Positions 9,651 to 20,401 of a stretch of DNA of 64,000 bases are shown in pieces. Positions within the stretch are counted from its first letter, which is position 1. Every line of letters starts with the position of its first letter. The notes under the pieces are model-generated. The model was given only the letters and a program-made list of their open reading frames with translations, had not been told where the DNA came from and ran no database searches. Made by a program: the position numbers and the translations under genes. Source of the DNA: Psychrobacter celer (GTDB lineage: Bacteria > Pseudomonadota > Gammaproteobacteria > Pseudomonadales > Moraxellaceae); assembly GCF_016107555.1 (NCBI RefSeq), contig NZ_JABASU010000004.1, forward strand, positions 98,746-162,745, written 5' to 3'.

Positions 9651-9765
9651 ATGCGCTTGCAACACAGCAAAGCCTAGCAATTCTTGCTAGAATGACAGCT
9701 TGCTTATAAACACCCTTCCGCTCAATGACACCCCCACTTGCCGATACCACGTTTGCGCCGCGCCT

Positions 9766-11358
9766 ATGAAAAATTTAAAACCTTTAACTGTCTTACATAC
9801 CTCCGATTGGCACTTAGGGCGCAGGCTCTATGGCCGTATGCGTTATGAAGAGTTTGAAGCTTTTCTAGCTTGGCTTGAGACGACCATCAGCGCGCAAAAT
9901 GTCGATGTACTTATCGTTGCTGGTGACATCTTTGACACCATGACACCAAGCAACCGAGCGCAGGCTCTGTATTATGAGTTTTTGGGGCGAGTCTCACGCT
10001 CCTGTTGCCAGCATATCGTCATCGTCGCAGGCAATCATGACTCTCCGACGTTTCTGGACGCACCAAGTCATGTGCTTAAGTTTCTAAACGTCCATGTCAT
10101 TGGCACCGCTTGCGAGGACTTAAACGATGAGGTCTTGGTATTAGATGACACAGACGGCGCGCCGCATTGCATCATCGCCGCTGTGCCCTATCTGCGTGAT
10201 CGTGATGTCCGTAGCAGTAGCGCTGGCGAATCGATGGACAGAAAAGACGCCAATGTCATCAAAGGCATTCGCGCCCATTATGATAACGTCGCCAGTATCG
10301 CCAAAGCCAAGCAAGCCCAATTAATAAAATCCCATCAGCGTCACATTCCGATAATCGCCACAGGTCATCTGTTTGCAGCTGGCGGTACGACGACCGAAGA
10401 TGACGGCGTACGTGAGCTTTATGTCGGTTCGCTTGGTAAGGTGTCTGCTGACATGTTTGACGATGGTTTTGATTATGTCGCCCTTGGGCATTTGCATGTG
10501 CCGCAGCGGGTCGGCGGTCGTGAGACCATTCGCTATTCAGGCTCGCCGATTGCCATGGGTTTTGGTGAGGCGCGCCAGCAAAAACAAGTGTTGCTCATAC
10601 AGTTTGGCGCAGTAAAAAACGAGTTTAGTGATAAAAAACCAATGTCAAACAATACCGCTGCTCGTACCATTGCAAGCAATGTGCCTCAGATCACCCGTAC
10701 AGTTGCCACAATTGAAACATCGGTAGAAAAAGCGGCTAAAAAAGTAGCCAATCAGACGAGTGGTTTTATGGATGATTTGTTTGGCTTTGATGATTCAGTA
10801 GACAATGAGGGCCGCGACAAAAGCAATCTAGACGAACACCATGTAAAGCAAGAAAGCAAGGTTGATGACCTCAATTCAAATGATGTTGACTCAAAAATGA
10901 CCTCTCCACCGCAGCGACTACATTTTGACAAATCATCTCAGATGCAGATCGCCTCCTTGCCTATTCCCACGTTTCAAAAACTGGCACAAGTCTCAGGTGA
11001 TCTACAGTCTATCCAACAGACAATTGATAGCACTGCTCAGTCTTTAGATGACACGGAGTCTGTTTGGCTCGAAGTGATTTACACAGGTGACGAGCTGGTC
11101 AGCGAGTTACGTGAGCATATCCAGGCGATGGTAGATGGCTTGCGGTGTGAGGTACTAAAAATAAAAAATACCCGCACTTATAATAAAGTGCTAAACCAGC
11201 AGCAAACCTCTGAGACACTACAAGACTTGGATGAGGAAGAGGTGTTTGAGCGCTGTCTGCTTCTGAACAAGGTCGCAGATGAACAAAAAAAGGCCCTGCG
11301 AGAAGCCTATCAGCAAATCATATATAACTTGCGTCATGAAGACACTCAGGCGGAATAA
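9766..11358 (+). CDS. sbcD: Nuclease SbcCD subunit D
   Basis: Mre11-type manganese nuclease that, with SbcC, cuts hairpins and processes DNA ends. The phosphoesterase motifs appear in order: TSDWHLGR, AGDIFD, GNHDSP, ATGHL and LGHLH. The 530-aa protein is longer than the usual ~400 because of a low-complexity, Asp/Ser-rich insert of about 120 aa (roughly residues 290-410) between the catalytic and capping domains. The frame can be opened from a TTG at 9700, but the ATG at 9766 starts right before the conserved LTVLHTSDWHLGR. sbcC follows 64 bases later. Confidence 0.93.
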   Translation: MKNLKPLTVLHTSDWHLGRRLYGRMRYEEFEAFLAWLETTISAQNVDVLIVAGDIFDTMTPSNRAQALYYEFLGRVSRSCCQHIVIVAGNHDSPTFLDAPSHVLKFLNVHVIGTACEDLNDEVLVLDDTDGAPHCIIAAVPYLRDRDVRSSSAGESMDRKDANVIKGIRAHYDNVASIAKAKQAQLIKSHQRHIPIIATGHLFAAGGTTTEDDGVRELYVGSLGKVSADMFDDGFDYVALGHLHVPQRVGGRETIRYSGSPIAMGFGEARQQKQVLLIQFGAVKNEFSDKKPMSNNTAARTIASNVPQITRTVATIETSVEKAAKKVANQTSGFMDDLFGFDDSVDNEGRDKSNLDEHHVKQESKVDDLNSNDVDSKMTSPPQRLHFDKSSQMQIASLPIPTFQKLAQVSGDLQSIQQTIDSTAQSLDDTESVWLEVIYTGDELVSELREHIQAMVDGLRCEVLKIKNTRTYNKVLNQQQTSETLQDLDEEEVFERCLLLNKVADEQKKALREAYQQIIYNLRHEDTQAE

Positions 11359-11422
11359 CAGCCGCTCATGTCAACTACTTTGATAATCACTCTATAGACC
11401 TATCTAAAAATAAGACCTGCTC

Positions 11423-14400
11423 ATGCGACTGATTGAACTGCGACTAAAAAACCTCAACTCCCTAAAAGGCGAATGGCACATTGACTTTAGTGATCCTGCT
11501 TTTTTGAATGAAGGTATCTTTGCTATTACTGGGCAAACAGGCGCTGGCAAGACCACCATCTTAGATGCGATTTGTTTAGCACTCTATAGCCAAACACCAC
11601 GATTGGGCGATATTACCGGCTCAACTAACGAGATCATGACCCAAGGTACGGGTGAATGCTCAGCAGAAGTCATCATCGAGATCGACTCTACACGTTATCA
11701 ATGCTACTGGTACCAGCACCGCGCGCATAAAAAAGCCAAGGGTAACTTATTACCGATTAGACATGAGATCAGTGAGGTTAAAACTGGCAAGATTCTAGAA
11801 GAAAAAAAGTCCAAGACATCCGCCTATATCCAAGACCTTATCGGTATGGATTTTAATCAGTTCACTCGCTCCATCATGCTGGCTCAAGGCAGTTTTGCCG
11901 CATTTTTGAAGTCGGATATTGGTGATAGAGCAGCTATACTGGAAAAAATCACCGGCACTGCCATCTATGCCAAAATATCGCTCAATGTCCATGAAAGACA
12001 CCGTACTGAAAAAGAAGCGCTTGGCAAACTACAGGCAGGCGTGAACAGTCTATCTTTACTGAGTCCTGAGGATGAAAAACGACTGGCAGCAGAGCTTGAG
12101 ACGCTTAACCAGCAACAAAATAAGCAGCGCCAACGCTTTAAAACCGTAAGTGAGCAGCTGCAGTGGCTGGAGCAGGTTGAGCAGCTACAGCAGAGCCTTG
12201 CGAGTTATCAAAAAGATTTTTCCGCAGCGCAGCATGCACAGATAGAATTTACTCCAGAGGCCAAGCGCTTGGAGCTGGCCAGTAAAGCTTTAGAGATTGA
12301 CAGCCAGTTTCATAAGCTTGGCTATAGCCGAGAGACGGTCAATCGGCTTAGCAGTGAACAACATCAATTACTCAGTAATATTCCATCTCAGCAAGCAGTG
12401 CTTGCACAAGTTACGACCCATTTAAACGATATCACTACCATTGAAAAACAAGCAACAGATAATCTGCAAACTACTCTGCCTGTTATTTCAAAAACACGCG
12501 AATTGGATGCTGAGATAAAACAGCAACTTCACTCTTTGGCAAACGACAAGCAACGTAAAGACGACTTAGTCAATAATACGAAACGATTACATCAAGAAAT
12601 AGCCAGACACAGCCAAACAGAGCAAGAGACGAAGACTCAGCTTGGCAGTCTAGAAAAGTATTTTGATGATTATAAAGAGCTAAACGACCTCGATACAGAC
12701 ATAGCGACCTTTGATAGCAGCTGTGGCCGATTAAAGACGCTGCTAAAAGATAATGTCGGCTTGACTACGGATAAACTTGCGTATGACCATCGAGCCAGCC
12801 AGCTACAAGCTGATTTCGATAAGCTGTCTAAGCAACAAGATTCAGATCGTTTATTAATAACCAAGCAACGCGAGCAACTTGCCAGCGTACAACAGCAACA
12901 AGCGGCACTTATCGAAAAACAATCGCTTGCAAGTATGCGTCATGAGCAAGAGCAAGTCGACCAAATCAACACTCAGATTGCACAAGCCAGCTATAAGTTA
13001 CAGCAGCTGTCCGATCTTGCTCACCAAATCGAAAATACCAAACGTTCACTACCGACGCTCAATGAAGAGTTAACGGCCTTAGAAGGACTCATTGCTGATC
13101 ATCGATCAGACATTCAAGATGCCAAACTCAAGCGGCAAGAGAAGCAAGAGCATCTGAATCTACTACAAAAGGTCGCTAAGCTTGAAGACTACATAGCAGA
13201 GCTTGAAAATGGATCGCCCTGCCCGCTTTGCGGCGCCACTGAGCATCCTTATGGTGAGCATCATCCATTATTAGACCGCAGTCACCAGGATACCAGCCAA
13301 CACCAACCCTCTAAGACGCAACAAACACAGCAGCAAATAGCGGAACTAGAAACCATTATTGATAACCTTGAACAAGATTTATCAAAACACAATATCGAAT
13401 ATGCCACCAAAGAACAGACGCTGAATAACCAGCAGCAACAACTGGCGCCACTACAGCAGCAAGCCGAAACCTTACATAGTGATGTTCAGGTTTACCTTTC
13501 CTCGCTATTTGAGGCTAAAAACAATCACTCTGAAGCAATCGCAGCAATTATCGACCCACTTACGCAGATAAACGATAACATTGATGCGGCTACTGCGAAC
13601 CTAGAGCCTAGCTTATCCTTATTAGATACCGCCAAACACGATCTAACTGAACATAAACAGTCTCTTAAAACCATAGTAATCGAATATGACAATTTAACTG
13701 AAACTGCTGCACAGCTCAGTACGACTATTGAGGCTGATGAAAAAAAGCAACAAGTGGTCAGTCATGATATTAACAACCTGACAACTGACATTAAGCTTAA
13801 CTCACAAAAAATTGTTGGGATAAAAGATAAGATCACTGCTAATTTCTCAGAATTAACGCCTCTGCTGAGCACCATTTCAGCCCTGGCAAATAAGTATCCC
13901 ATGGACCAACATAAAGCATACTTAACCACAGCGCTCAATACGGCAGACTTATCTGACGCACTTACGCAATTGGGTCATAGTTTTGATAAGCAAACCGTAA
14001 TAGACAGCGCAGAATGTGACCATCATATTGAAAAACTGCGGCAACAGCGCAGCGCTTTAAGTCAGTTAAAACAAAAATTCAATGAGCAAAAAAACAGCCA
14101 ACAGCAGCTGACCAACACCTTAAGTAGCCTGACTGCGCAGATTGAAACCAAGCAAGCACAGCTGCACAGTGATGAAACAACGCTCAACGAGCTAGAGCGC
14201 TTAATTGCTCATAAGGTCAAGACTATCGAACAATCAAAACAAGATAGAACAGAGATTTTTGCAGATAAAGATACAGATGATGAAGAAAATAAATTACGCA
14301 ATGCTGTCGATGCTGCTAAAGATAAGCAAAGAGTAGCGCAAAGGCAGCTAGATACCGTACAACAGGCATTAGAACAATTAAAGAGTAGAGAGCAGCAGCT

Positions 14401-15352
14401 AGCAACAGAGCTACAGTCGGCGACGACCACACTGAACACTCAGCAAAGTATCTTTACAGACTTACTCACAGCGTCCGATTTTGTCGATGAAGCCGCTTTT
14501 GTCAAAACCCGCTTGCCCAAAGAGGAGCGTGACGCCCTACATAGACGTAAAGTAGCGATTGATACTGCGCTGCATCAAGCTCAGCTGCAGCTGGACAGTA
14601 CGCAGCAAGCACTGACGCAAAGTCTTGCTGCGCCTATGACGAATGCAAGCCGAGAGCTCCTTGCTGACCAATATCAGCAGATACAAACAGACATCGACGA
14701 GTTAAACCAAAAAATTGGTGCCATTGATCAAAAGCTTAAAGACAACGAGCAGCAAAAAAATACACAAGCGGCGCAGCTGATCGCCATTGATGAGCAAAGA
14801 CAAAAGCTACAAGTATGGCAGCAGCTGCATATGTTAATTGGCTCGGCTGATGGCAAAAAGTATCGTACCTTTGCCCAAGGCCTAACGTTTGAAGTCATGA
14901 TTGGCCATGCCAATACGCAATTGCAAAAAATGAGTGACCGTTATTTGCTGATTCACGACGACAGCAACCCGCTTGAGCTGAATGTCATTGACAACTATCA
15001 AGGCGGTGAGGTTCGTAGCACCAAAAACCTCTCCGGCGGTGAAGGCTTTATCATCAGCCTAGCACTGGCACTTGGGCTGTCGCAAATGGCCAGTCATAAT
15101 ATCCGTGTCGATTCGTTATTTTTGGATGAAGGTTTTGGTACGCTTGATGAAGACTCACTTGATATCGCACTCGATACTTTGACCAGCTTACAACAAGAAG
15201 GCAAGCTGATTGGGGTTATCTCCCACGTACAGGCGTTAAAAGATCGTATCTTGACGCAAATCAAGGTCGAAAAACTCTCAGGCGGCTTTAGCCAAATCAG
15301 CGGACAAGGCTGTCGCCGAGTTGTAAAAACAACCGCCGAAAAAGACTCATAG
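11423..15352 (+). CDS. sbcC: Nuclease SbcCD subunit C
   Basis: Rad50/SMC-type ATPase that drives the SbcD nuclease. The 1309-aa protein has a Walker A motif (GQTGAGKTTILDAI, about residues 37-50), long Gln-rich coiled coils on both sides of a zinc hook CPLC at residues 600-603, and a C-terminal ABC signature NLSGGEGFIISLALALGLS followed by Walker B SLFLDEGFGTLDEDSLD. The long polyglutamine-rich coiled coil is typical of the family. It is co-directional with sbcD and convergent with gdhB. Confidence 0.95.
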   Translation: MRLIELRLKNLNSLKGEWHIDFSDPAFLNEGIFAITGQTGAGKTTILDAICLALYSQTPRLGDITGSTNEIMTQGTGECSAEVIIEIDSTRYQCYWYQHRAHKKAKGNLLPIRHEISEVKTGKILEEKKSKTSAYIQDLIGMDFNQFTRSIMLAQGSFAAFLKSDIGDRAAILEKITGTAIYAKISLNVHERHRTEKEALGKLQAGVNSLSLLSPEDEKRLAAELETLNQQQNKQRQRFKTVSEQLQWLEQVEQLQQSLASYQKDFSAAQHAQIEFTPEAKRLELASKALEIDSQFHKLGYSRETVNRLSSEQHQLLSNIPSQQAVLAQVTTHLNDITTIEKQATDNLQTTLPVISKTRELDAEIKQQLHSLANDKQRKDDLVNNTKRLHQEIARHSQTEQETKTQLGSLEKYFDDYKELNDLDTDIATFDSSCGRLKTLLKDNVGLTTDKLAYDHRASQLQADFDKLSKQQDSDRLLITKQREQLASVQQQQAALIEKQSLASMRHEQEQVDQINTQIAQASYKLQQLSDLAHQIENTKRSLPTLNEELTALEGLIADHRSDIQDAKLKRQEKQEHLNLLQKVAKLEDYIAELENGSPCPLCGATEHPYGEHHPLLDRSHQDTSQHQPSKTQQTQQQIAELETIIDNLEQDLSKHNIEYATKEQTLNNQQQQLAPLQQQAETLHSDVQVYLSSLFEAKNNHSEAIAAIIDPLTQINDNIDAATANLEPSLSLLDTAKHDLTEHKQSLKTIVIEYDNLTETAAQLSTTIEADEKKQQVVSHDINNLTTDIKLNSQKIVGIKDKITANFSELTPLLSTISALANKYPMDQHKAYLTTALNTADLSDALTQLGHSFDKQTVIDSAECDHHIEKLRQQRSALSQLKQKFNEQKNSQQQLTNTLSSLTAQIETKQAQLHSDETTLNELERLIAHKVKTIEQSKQDRTEIFADKDTDDEENKLRNAVDAAKDKQRVAQRQLDTVQQALEQLKSREQQLATELQSATTTLNTQQSIFTDLLTASDFVDEAAFVKTRLPKEERDALHRRKVAIDTALHQAQLQLDSTQQALTQSLAAPMTNASRELLADQYQQIQTDIDELNQKIGAIDQKLKDNEQQKNTQAAQLIAIDEQRQKLQVWQQLHMLIGSADGKKYRTFAQGLTFEVMIGHANTQLQKMSDRYLLIHDDSNPLELNVIDNYQGGEVRSTKNLSGGEGFIISLALALGLSQMASHNIRVDSLFLDEGFGTLDEDSLDIALDTLTSLQQEGKLIGVISHVQALKDRILTQIKVEKLSGGFSQISGQGCRRVVKTTAEKDS

Positions 15353-15448
15353 GCTACTCTATATGTATAAGCAGGCAGGTAAGATTGGGTTTGAGAGTAA
15401 TAACGCTGATCATTGATCTTGAGTGAACTCAACTAAGTTCAACCAATA

Positions 15449-15482
15449 AAAAGCCACCGCTGATAATCAGCGGTGGCTTTTA
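15449..15482. terminator. Bidirectional terminator between sbcC and gdhB
   Basis: A perfect 15-bp stem (AAAAGCCACCGCTGA / TCAGCGGTGGCTTTT) with a 3-base loop lies between convergent genes. The A and T runs on its sides let it serve both. Confidence 0.9.
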
Positions 15483-15535
15483 AAAGAATGCTAAAAGATA
15501 GCAGCGACTGCTGTGTCCATCCTTTACCAAATTGC

Positions 15536-18500
15536 CTATTTTGTCACCAAACTACTCAACTCGCTCATCAGCACGGACAATGTCGATAAACCAATCTCAC
15601 CATCGATGGCGTCAAGCTTATCCATTTCAGCCTCAGTCGCTGCCAGTTGATCTAGATGACGCGAGCGCCATTCACTAAAGGCTTGCTTGGCATCTGGTTT
15701 TGAGAGTATCGCGTCCATCAGCATACGCAAGCTGCGTGACAGCTCATTGACTAACGCATGACGCGCGCGGCGATCCCAATAGTCTTGCTGTGGTAAGGTG
15801 GCGATATTATCCATCATCCAATCGAGCTGCAAGACATGATACGCCTCAAAGTACAATGTGGCGATTTCATCGACAGGGCGATCATATTGCTCAGCGAGCA
15901 ATGCTGCATCTAGCGCATCCACGTGATATGGCAACATCGCAAACATCGTCGCATCATTTTCGGCCAAATCTTCTTGCATCAAGCTTGTGGCATCTTCTTG
16001 CAAATACTCGGCAAATTGCTGCTCGATGAACCCGCCAGATTTGGTCAGTTTTTCCACACTGTCGCTAAAGCGGCCAATCATATCAGCCACTTGTAAGTCC
16101 TGACCAAAGGCATTGATAAACCAGACCACGCCATGCTCTAGTGCATCACGCAGACGCAGCTCTAGATTTAATAGCAACGTGGCGTCCACTTGATTGTCTA
16201 ACACTTCAAGCGTTTTCCATGCTTTGGAGATATTAAAGACATCACGGCTGATGGCGTAACCGCGCACGATGGTTGCCAGTGATTGCCCCGTCTCTTCATA
16301 CAGGCGGAACAGCGCCTCGATACCCAACCGGTTGACCACACTGTTGGTCAGGTAGGTACTGATGATCTCACGGTGCAAGCGGTGCTGGGTCATCTCATCA
16401 AAGAAACGCGTCGCCAGCTCATCAGGGAAGTATTTGCGTAGCTCATTGATAAAATATGGCTCATCTGGCAAATCAGATAATAGCAGGTTGTCATATACCC
16501 ACATTTTTCCATACGCTAAGACGACTGCCAGCTCAGGATTGGTAAGGCCTACCCCAGCTTTTTGGCGTTTAACAATCTCTTCATCCGATGGTAAATACTC
16601 AATAGCGCGGTCCAAACGACCTTCGCCCTCTAGCATTTGAATAAACCGCTGATGATCACTTAAGTTGGCGGCTGCACGGATATGACTGAGCTCAATCGCC
16701 TGTGGCTGTAGGTAGTTTTGGCGCAGTACCAGCTCGGCCACGGTATCCGTCATGGACTCTAGCAGCTCATTACGCTGCTTTAAGGTCATATCACCTTGCT
16801 CAACGACTTTGCCAAGCAATATTTTGATATTGACTTCATGGTCTGAGCAGTTGACCCCGCCTGAGTTGTCGATCGCATCGGTGTAGATGCGTCCGCCCGT
16901 CTGTGCGTACTCGATACGCCCTTGCTGGGTAAAGCCTAAGTTGCCGCCCTCACCGACGACCGCCGTGCGCAGTTCACCACCATTAACCCGAACAGCATCA
17001 TTGGCGCGGTCGCCGACATCGGCGTGCGTCTCGTTTTCACTTTTGACATAGGTACCGATACCGCCGTTCCAGATTAGATCGACAGGTGACTTTAGTAATG
17101 CGCTGATCAGCTCATTGGGCGCCAAGCTATCTTCGCTGATATCAAACAGCGCTTTCATCTCAGCACTGATAGGGATGCTCTTATCGGTACGCGAAAACAC
17201 GCCGCCACCTTGGCTAATAAGCGATTTGTCATAATCATCCCACGTCGAGCGCGGCATCTCAAACAAGCGCTCACGCTCTGCAAACGACGTCGCAGTGTCT
17301 GGGTTGGGGTCGATAAAGATATGCAAATGGTTAAAGGCGGCGACCAGCTTGGTATGAGTGGATCTGAGCATGCCGTTACCGAATACATCACCGCTCATAT
17401 CACCGATACCGACCACAGTAAAATCATCGCGGTTTTGGATATCCATGCCGCGCATACGGAAGTGACGCTTGACCGACTCCCAGCCGCCGCGGGCGGTGAT
17501 ACCCATGGCTTTGTGATCATACCCAACCGAGCCACCAGAGGCAAAGGCATCATCGAGCCAAAAGTTATACTCGCTTGCTAAGCTGTTTGCAATATCAGAA
17601 AAACTTGCTGTGCCTTTGTCAGCGGCGACGACCAAGTACGGATCATCTTCGTCATGACGCACGGTGTTGGCTGGCGGGACGATCTGTCCATCGACGATAT
17701 TGTCGGTAACATCAAGCATACCGCGCAGGAATGTCTGATAGCAGGCAATCCCTTCTGCTTGGAAGACATCACGGCCATCAGCCATGGTTTTGGTTTTGAC
17801 GATAAAACCACCTTTGGAGCCGACAGGAACGATCACCGCGTTTTTGACCATCTGCGCTTTGACCAAGCCGAGTACTTCGGTACGAAAATCTTCCATACGA
17901 TCTGACCAGCGCAGACCGCCGCGTGCCACTTTACCGCCGCGCAGATGCACCGCTTCTACGCGCGGCGAATAGACAAATATTTCAAACATGGGCTTGGGTT
18001 TGGGCAGATTGGGGATATCAGCTGCCAAAAACTTAAACGACAAGCGATCTTTACGCTGACCCTCGCTATCGGTTTGATAAAAGTTAGTACGTACCATGGC
18101 TTTGATGAGATCCAAATACCAACGCAAAATACGGTCTTCATCGAGGCTATCGACATCCGCCAACGCTGATAAGATCTGCTCTTCGATTTCAGCGGTTTTT
18201 TTGGCACGATTCTCATCATCATGCTTGGGGTTCATGCGCGCATCAAACAGGCTACCGAGTGCCACACTGATATCACTGTTTTTGACCACCGTTTGCTGGA
18301 TATAGGTACTAGAGAACGGCGCACGAGCTTGTACCATATAGCGTGATAAGGCGCGCAGCACCACCACATCAAAGGTATCTAGCTTGGTCGTGAGCACCAG
18401 CTCGTTAAACGAGTCACTCTCGACCAGCCCTGCCCAAATCTGCTTAAGGCTGTCCTCAAACTGACCGCGCACCACTTGCATATTGACCGCATCCACGTGT

Positions 18501-20401
18501 TCGAGCATAAGCTCATACTCTTGCATCCAGATGGGCTGCTCTGGCAAGTCAAACTCATATGTCTGCGCCGATATCACCGACACCCCAAAGTTCTCAAGGA
18601 TGGGCAGTACTTTTGATAAGATAACTGGCTGCTCGCGGCCGTAGAGCTTTAAGTGTAGCTGATTACTAGCGTCGCCTGTTGATTGGTATAGGTGCCAAAT
18701 CATCGGCTGCTCACCACTCAAGCCCGCCAAGCGTTTGATGTCCTCCACACCAGTGTGCGCATCAAAACGCTCTTGATACGCAGCTGGGATATGACTCATA
18801 AAACGGCGGTTTAAGGCATTGGCCTGCTGCTCGCCGACATTATCTAGCAGCATTTTTTGGTAATTGTCGCTCCAAGATTGCATCAGCGCTGAGAGCTTGT
18901 CTTCAAGCGCGGCGGTATTGACCTCTTTTACTTGACCTGGCACGGTGCGCACATGGACGTGTACGCGGGCATGGGCCGATTCGTTGAATTCCGTGGTAAA
19001 GCCAGATGATGTGCCGCCATAAGCTTCTTTTAGGACGTTTTGCACCTTGATACGCAGCTCAGTGTTGAACTTATCGCGCGGGATATAGACCAAACAGGAG
19101 ACAAAGCGCTGATAATGATCGACGCGGCTAAATAAGCGTAGGCTTTTTTTGTCTTGTAGCTGACTGATGCCAGAGACGATAGGATAGAGCTCTTCTACGC
19201 TGGCTTGAAACAGATCATCGCGAGGCAAGGTGTTGATGACATGCATCATTTTGTGATGGGCGTGACCATCGCGCGGTAGATCCGCCATTGCCATGATTTT
19301 ATTAGCTTTTTCGCGCAGTAGCGGTATTTGCTGCACAGTGAGCTGATAGGCTTGTGAGGTCAGTAGCCCAATAAAGCGATATTCACCGACCAGCTTGCCG
19401 CTGTCATCGAACTTATGAATACCCAAAAAGTCCATATAAACAGGACGATGTACAGGCGAGACTCGGCTTGATTTGGACAGCATCAAGACGCGCGGCTCGG
19501 TCAGTAGCTGCTTTAGGACGTTGGGCAGTTGGCTAAAGCTTTCTGATAGCTTGTCTTCCTCCGCGCCGCGCAGTAGCCCAAGGCCACTATTGCCGATCGC
19601 AAACAAATCTAAGTCCGCAGGCTTATCATGAGAATTGACGTTGTCCTTATTATTGACACTATCTACCTCGGTGGCTTGCCCGCCCTCCAGACGATACTCG
19701 CGGTAGCCCAAAAAGATAAAATGATCGTCCAATATCCATTCTAAAAACGCCTGAATCTCTTGCTGAGAATAAAACACCTCCGGCAATGGCTTGCAAGCCA
19801 GCTCATTTTTGACTTCCATCAATTGCGCACGCATTTGTTTCCAGTCGCCAACGACTGTATCGAGTGTGTCGATTTTATTTAGTAGCATTTGCTGGAGGGC
19901 GGCCAAGTCTTCACTGTCCTGATAGGCGATTTCGCAATGAATCATCGATAGGTGCGAGGTGGCGCTTTCATGCGCGTTATGAATGTGAGTGAGATTGCCC
20001 TCAGCGTCGCGCTCAACATTGATAATGATGTTGTACGTGCGATGAACATCGATACCTTCGGACTCTAGACTCATCAAAATCGTATCGACCAAAAATGGGC
20101 GATCATAGGCGACGATTTGAATGACGGTATGTGAGCTATGAAAATGCTGCTCTTCGGCCTTTGGGTTGAGCACCGACAATTGCGGCTTGCTGCCATCATA
20201 AGCCTTGAGCAAAGTAAAGTGATGAAGTGCCATACCAGCTAAGTCAGCATTGCTGATAGCCTTCGCCGTCTCTTGATGGAGCGGCTGATAATAGCTATGA
20301 ATAAAGCGATCGAATGACGATTTATCCTTTTGTACATAACTGGTGGCGATATCGCTTATCTGGCTGATTCGCTCTTCGGCGATATTCAGAGAGTTTGGCA
20401 T
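15536..20401 (-). CDS. gdhB: NAD-specific glutamate dehydrogenase, large type
   Basis: Deaminates glutamate to 2-oxoglutarate with NAD+, mainly for catabolism. The 1621-aa length is that of the ~180-kDa bacterial enzymes. The N-terminal half is regulatory, with ACT-like segments (TVIQIVAYDRPFLVDTILMSLESEGIDVH). The catalytic core follows in the middle: LRGGKVARGGLRWSDR, GSKGGFIVK, and the GDMSGDVFGNGMLRS and LVAAFNHLHIFIDPNPD region. A helical C-terminal domain ends the protein. GGAC ribosome sites precede the ATG. It stands alone, convergent with sbcC. Confidence 0.95.
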   Translation of the reverse strand: MPNSLNIAEERISQISDIATSYVQKDKSSFDRFIHSYYQPLHQETAKAISNADLAGMALHHFTLLKAYDGSKPQLSVLNPKAEEQHFHSSHTVIQIVAYDRPFLVDTILMSLESEGIDVHRTYNIIINVERDAEGNLTHIHNAHESATSHLSMIHCEIAYQDSEDLAALQQMLLNKIDTLDTVVGDWKQMRAQLMEVKNELACKPLPEVFYSQQEIQAFLEWILDDHFIFLGYREYRLEGGQATEVDSVNNKDNVNSHDKPADLDLFAIGNSGLGLLRGAEEDKLSESFSQLPNVLKQLLTEPRVLMLSKSSRVSPVHRPVYMDFLGIHKFDDSGKLVGEYRFIGLLTSQAYQLTVQQIPLLREKANKIMAMADLPRDGHAHHKMMHVINTLPRDDLFQASVEELYPIVSGISQLQDKKSLRLFSRVDHYQRFVSCLVYIPRDKFNTELRIKVQNVLKEAYGGTSSGFTTEFNESAHARVHVHVRTVPGQVKEVNTAALEDKLSALMQSWSDNYQKMLLDNVGEQQANALNRRFMSHIPAAYQERFDAHTGVEDIKRLAGLSGEQPMIWHLYQSTGDASNQLHLKLYGREQPVILSKVLPILENFGVSVISAQTYEFDLPEQPIWMQEYELMLEHVDAVNMQVVRGQFEDSLKQIWAGLVESDSFNELVLTTKLDTFDVVVLRALSRYMVQARAPFSSTYIQQTVVKNSDISVALGSLFDARMNPKHDDENRAKKTAEIEEQILSALADVDSLDEDRILRWYLDLIKAMVRTNFYQTDSEGQRKDRLSFKFLAADIPNLPKPKPMFEIFVYSPRVEAVHLRGGKVARGGLRWSDRMEDFRTEVLGLVKAQMVKNAVIVPVGSKGGFIVKTKTMADGRDVFQAEGIACYQTFLRGMLDVTDNIVDGQIVPPANTVRHDEDDPYLVVAADKGTASFSDIANSLASEYNFWLDDAFASGGSVGYDHKAMGITARGGWESVKRHFRMRGMDIQNRDDFTVVGIGDMSGDVFGNGMLRSTHTKLVAAFNHLHIFIDPNPDTATSFAERERLFEMPRSTWDDYDKSLISQGGGVFSRTDKSIPISAEMKALFDISEDSLAPNELISALLKSPVDLIWNGGIGTYVKSENETHADVGDRANDAVRVNGGELRTAVVGEGGNLGFTQQGRIEYAQTGGRIYTDAIDNSGGVNCSDHEVNIKILLGKVVEQGDMTLKQRNELLESMTDTVAELVLRQNYLQPQAIELSHIRAAANLSDHQRFIQMLEGEGRLDRAIEYLPSDEEIVKRQKAGVGLTNPELAVVLAYGKMWVYDNLLLSDLPDEPYFINELRKYFPDELATRFFDEMTQHRLHREIISTYLTNSVVNRLGIEALFRLYEETGQSLATIVRGYAISRDVFNISKAWKTLEVLDNQVDATLLLNLELRLRDALEHGVVWFINAFGQDLQVADMIGRFSDSVEKLTKSGGFIEQQFAEYLQEDATSLMQEDLAENDATMFAMLPYHVDALDAALLAEQYDRPVDEIATLYFEAYHVLQLDWMMDNIATLPQQDYWDRRARHALVNELSRSLRMLMDAILSKPDAKQAFSEWRSRHLDQLAATEAEMDKLDAIDGEIGLSTLSVLMSELSSLVTK

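Noticed and set aside
17210..17581. 123-aa plus-strand frame
   Set aside because: Antisense to the catalytic core of the glutamate dehydrogenase gene.
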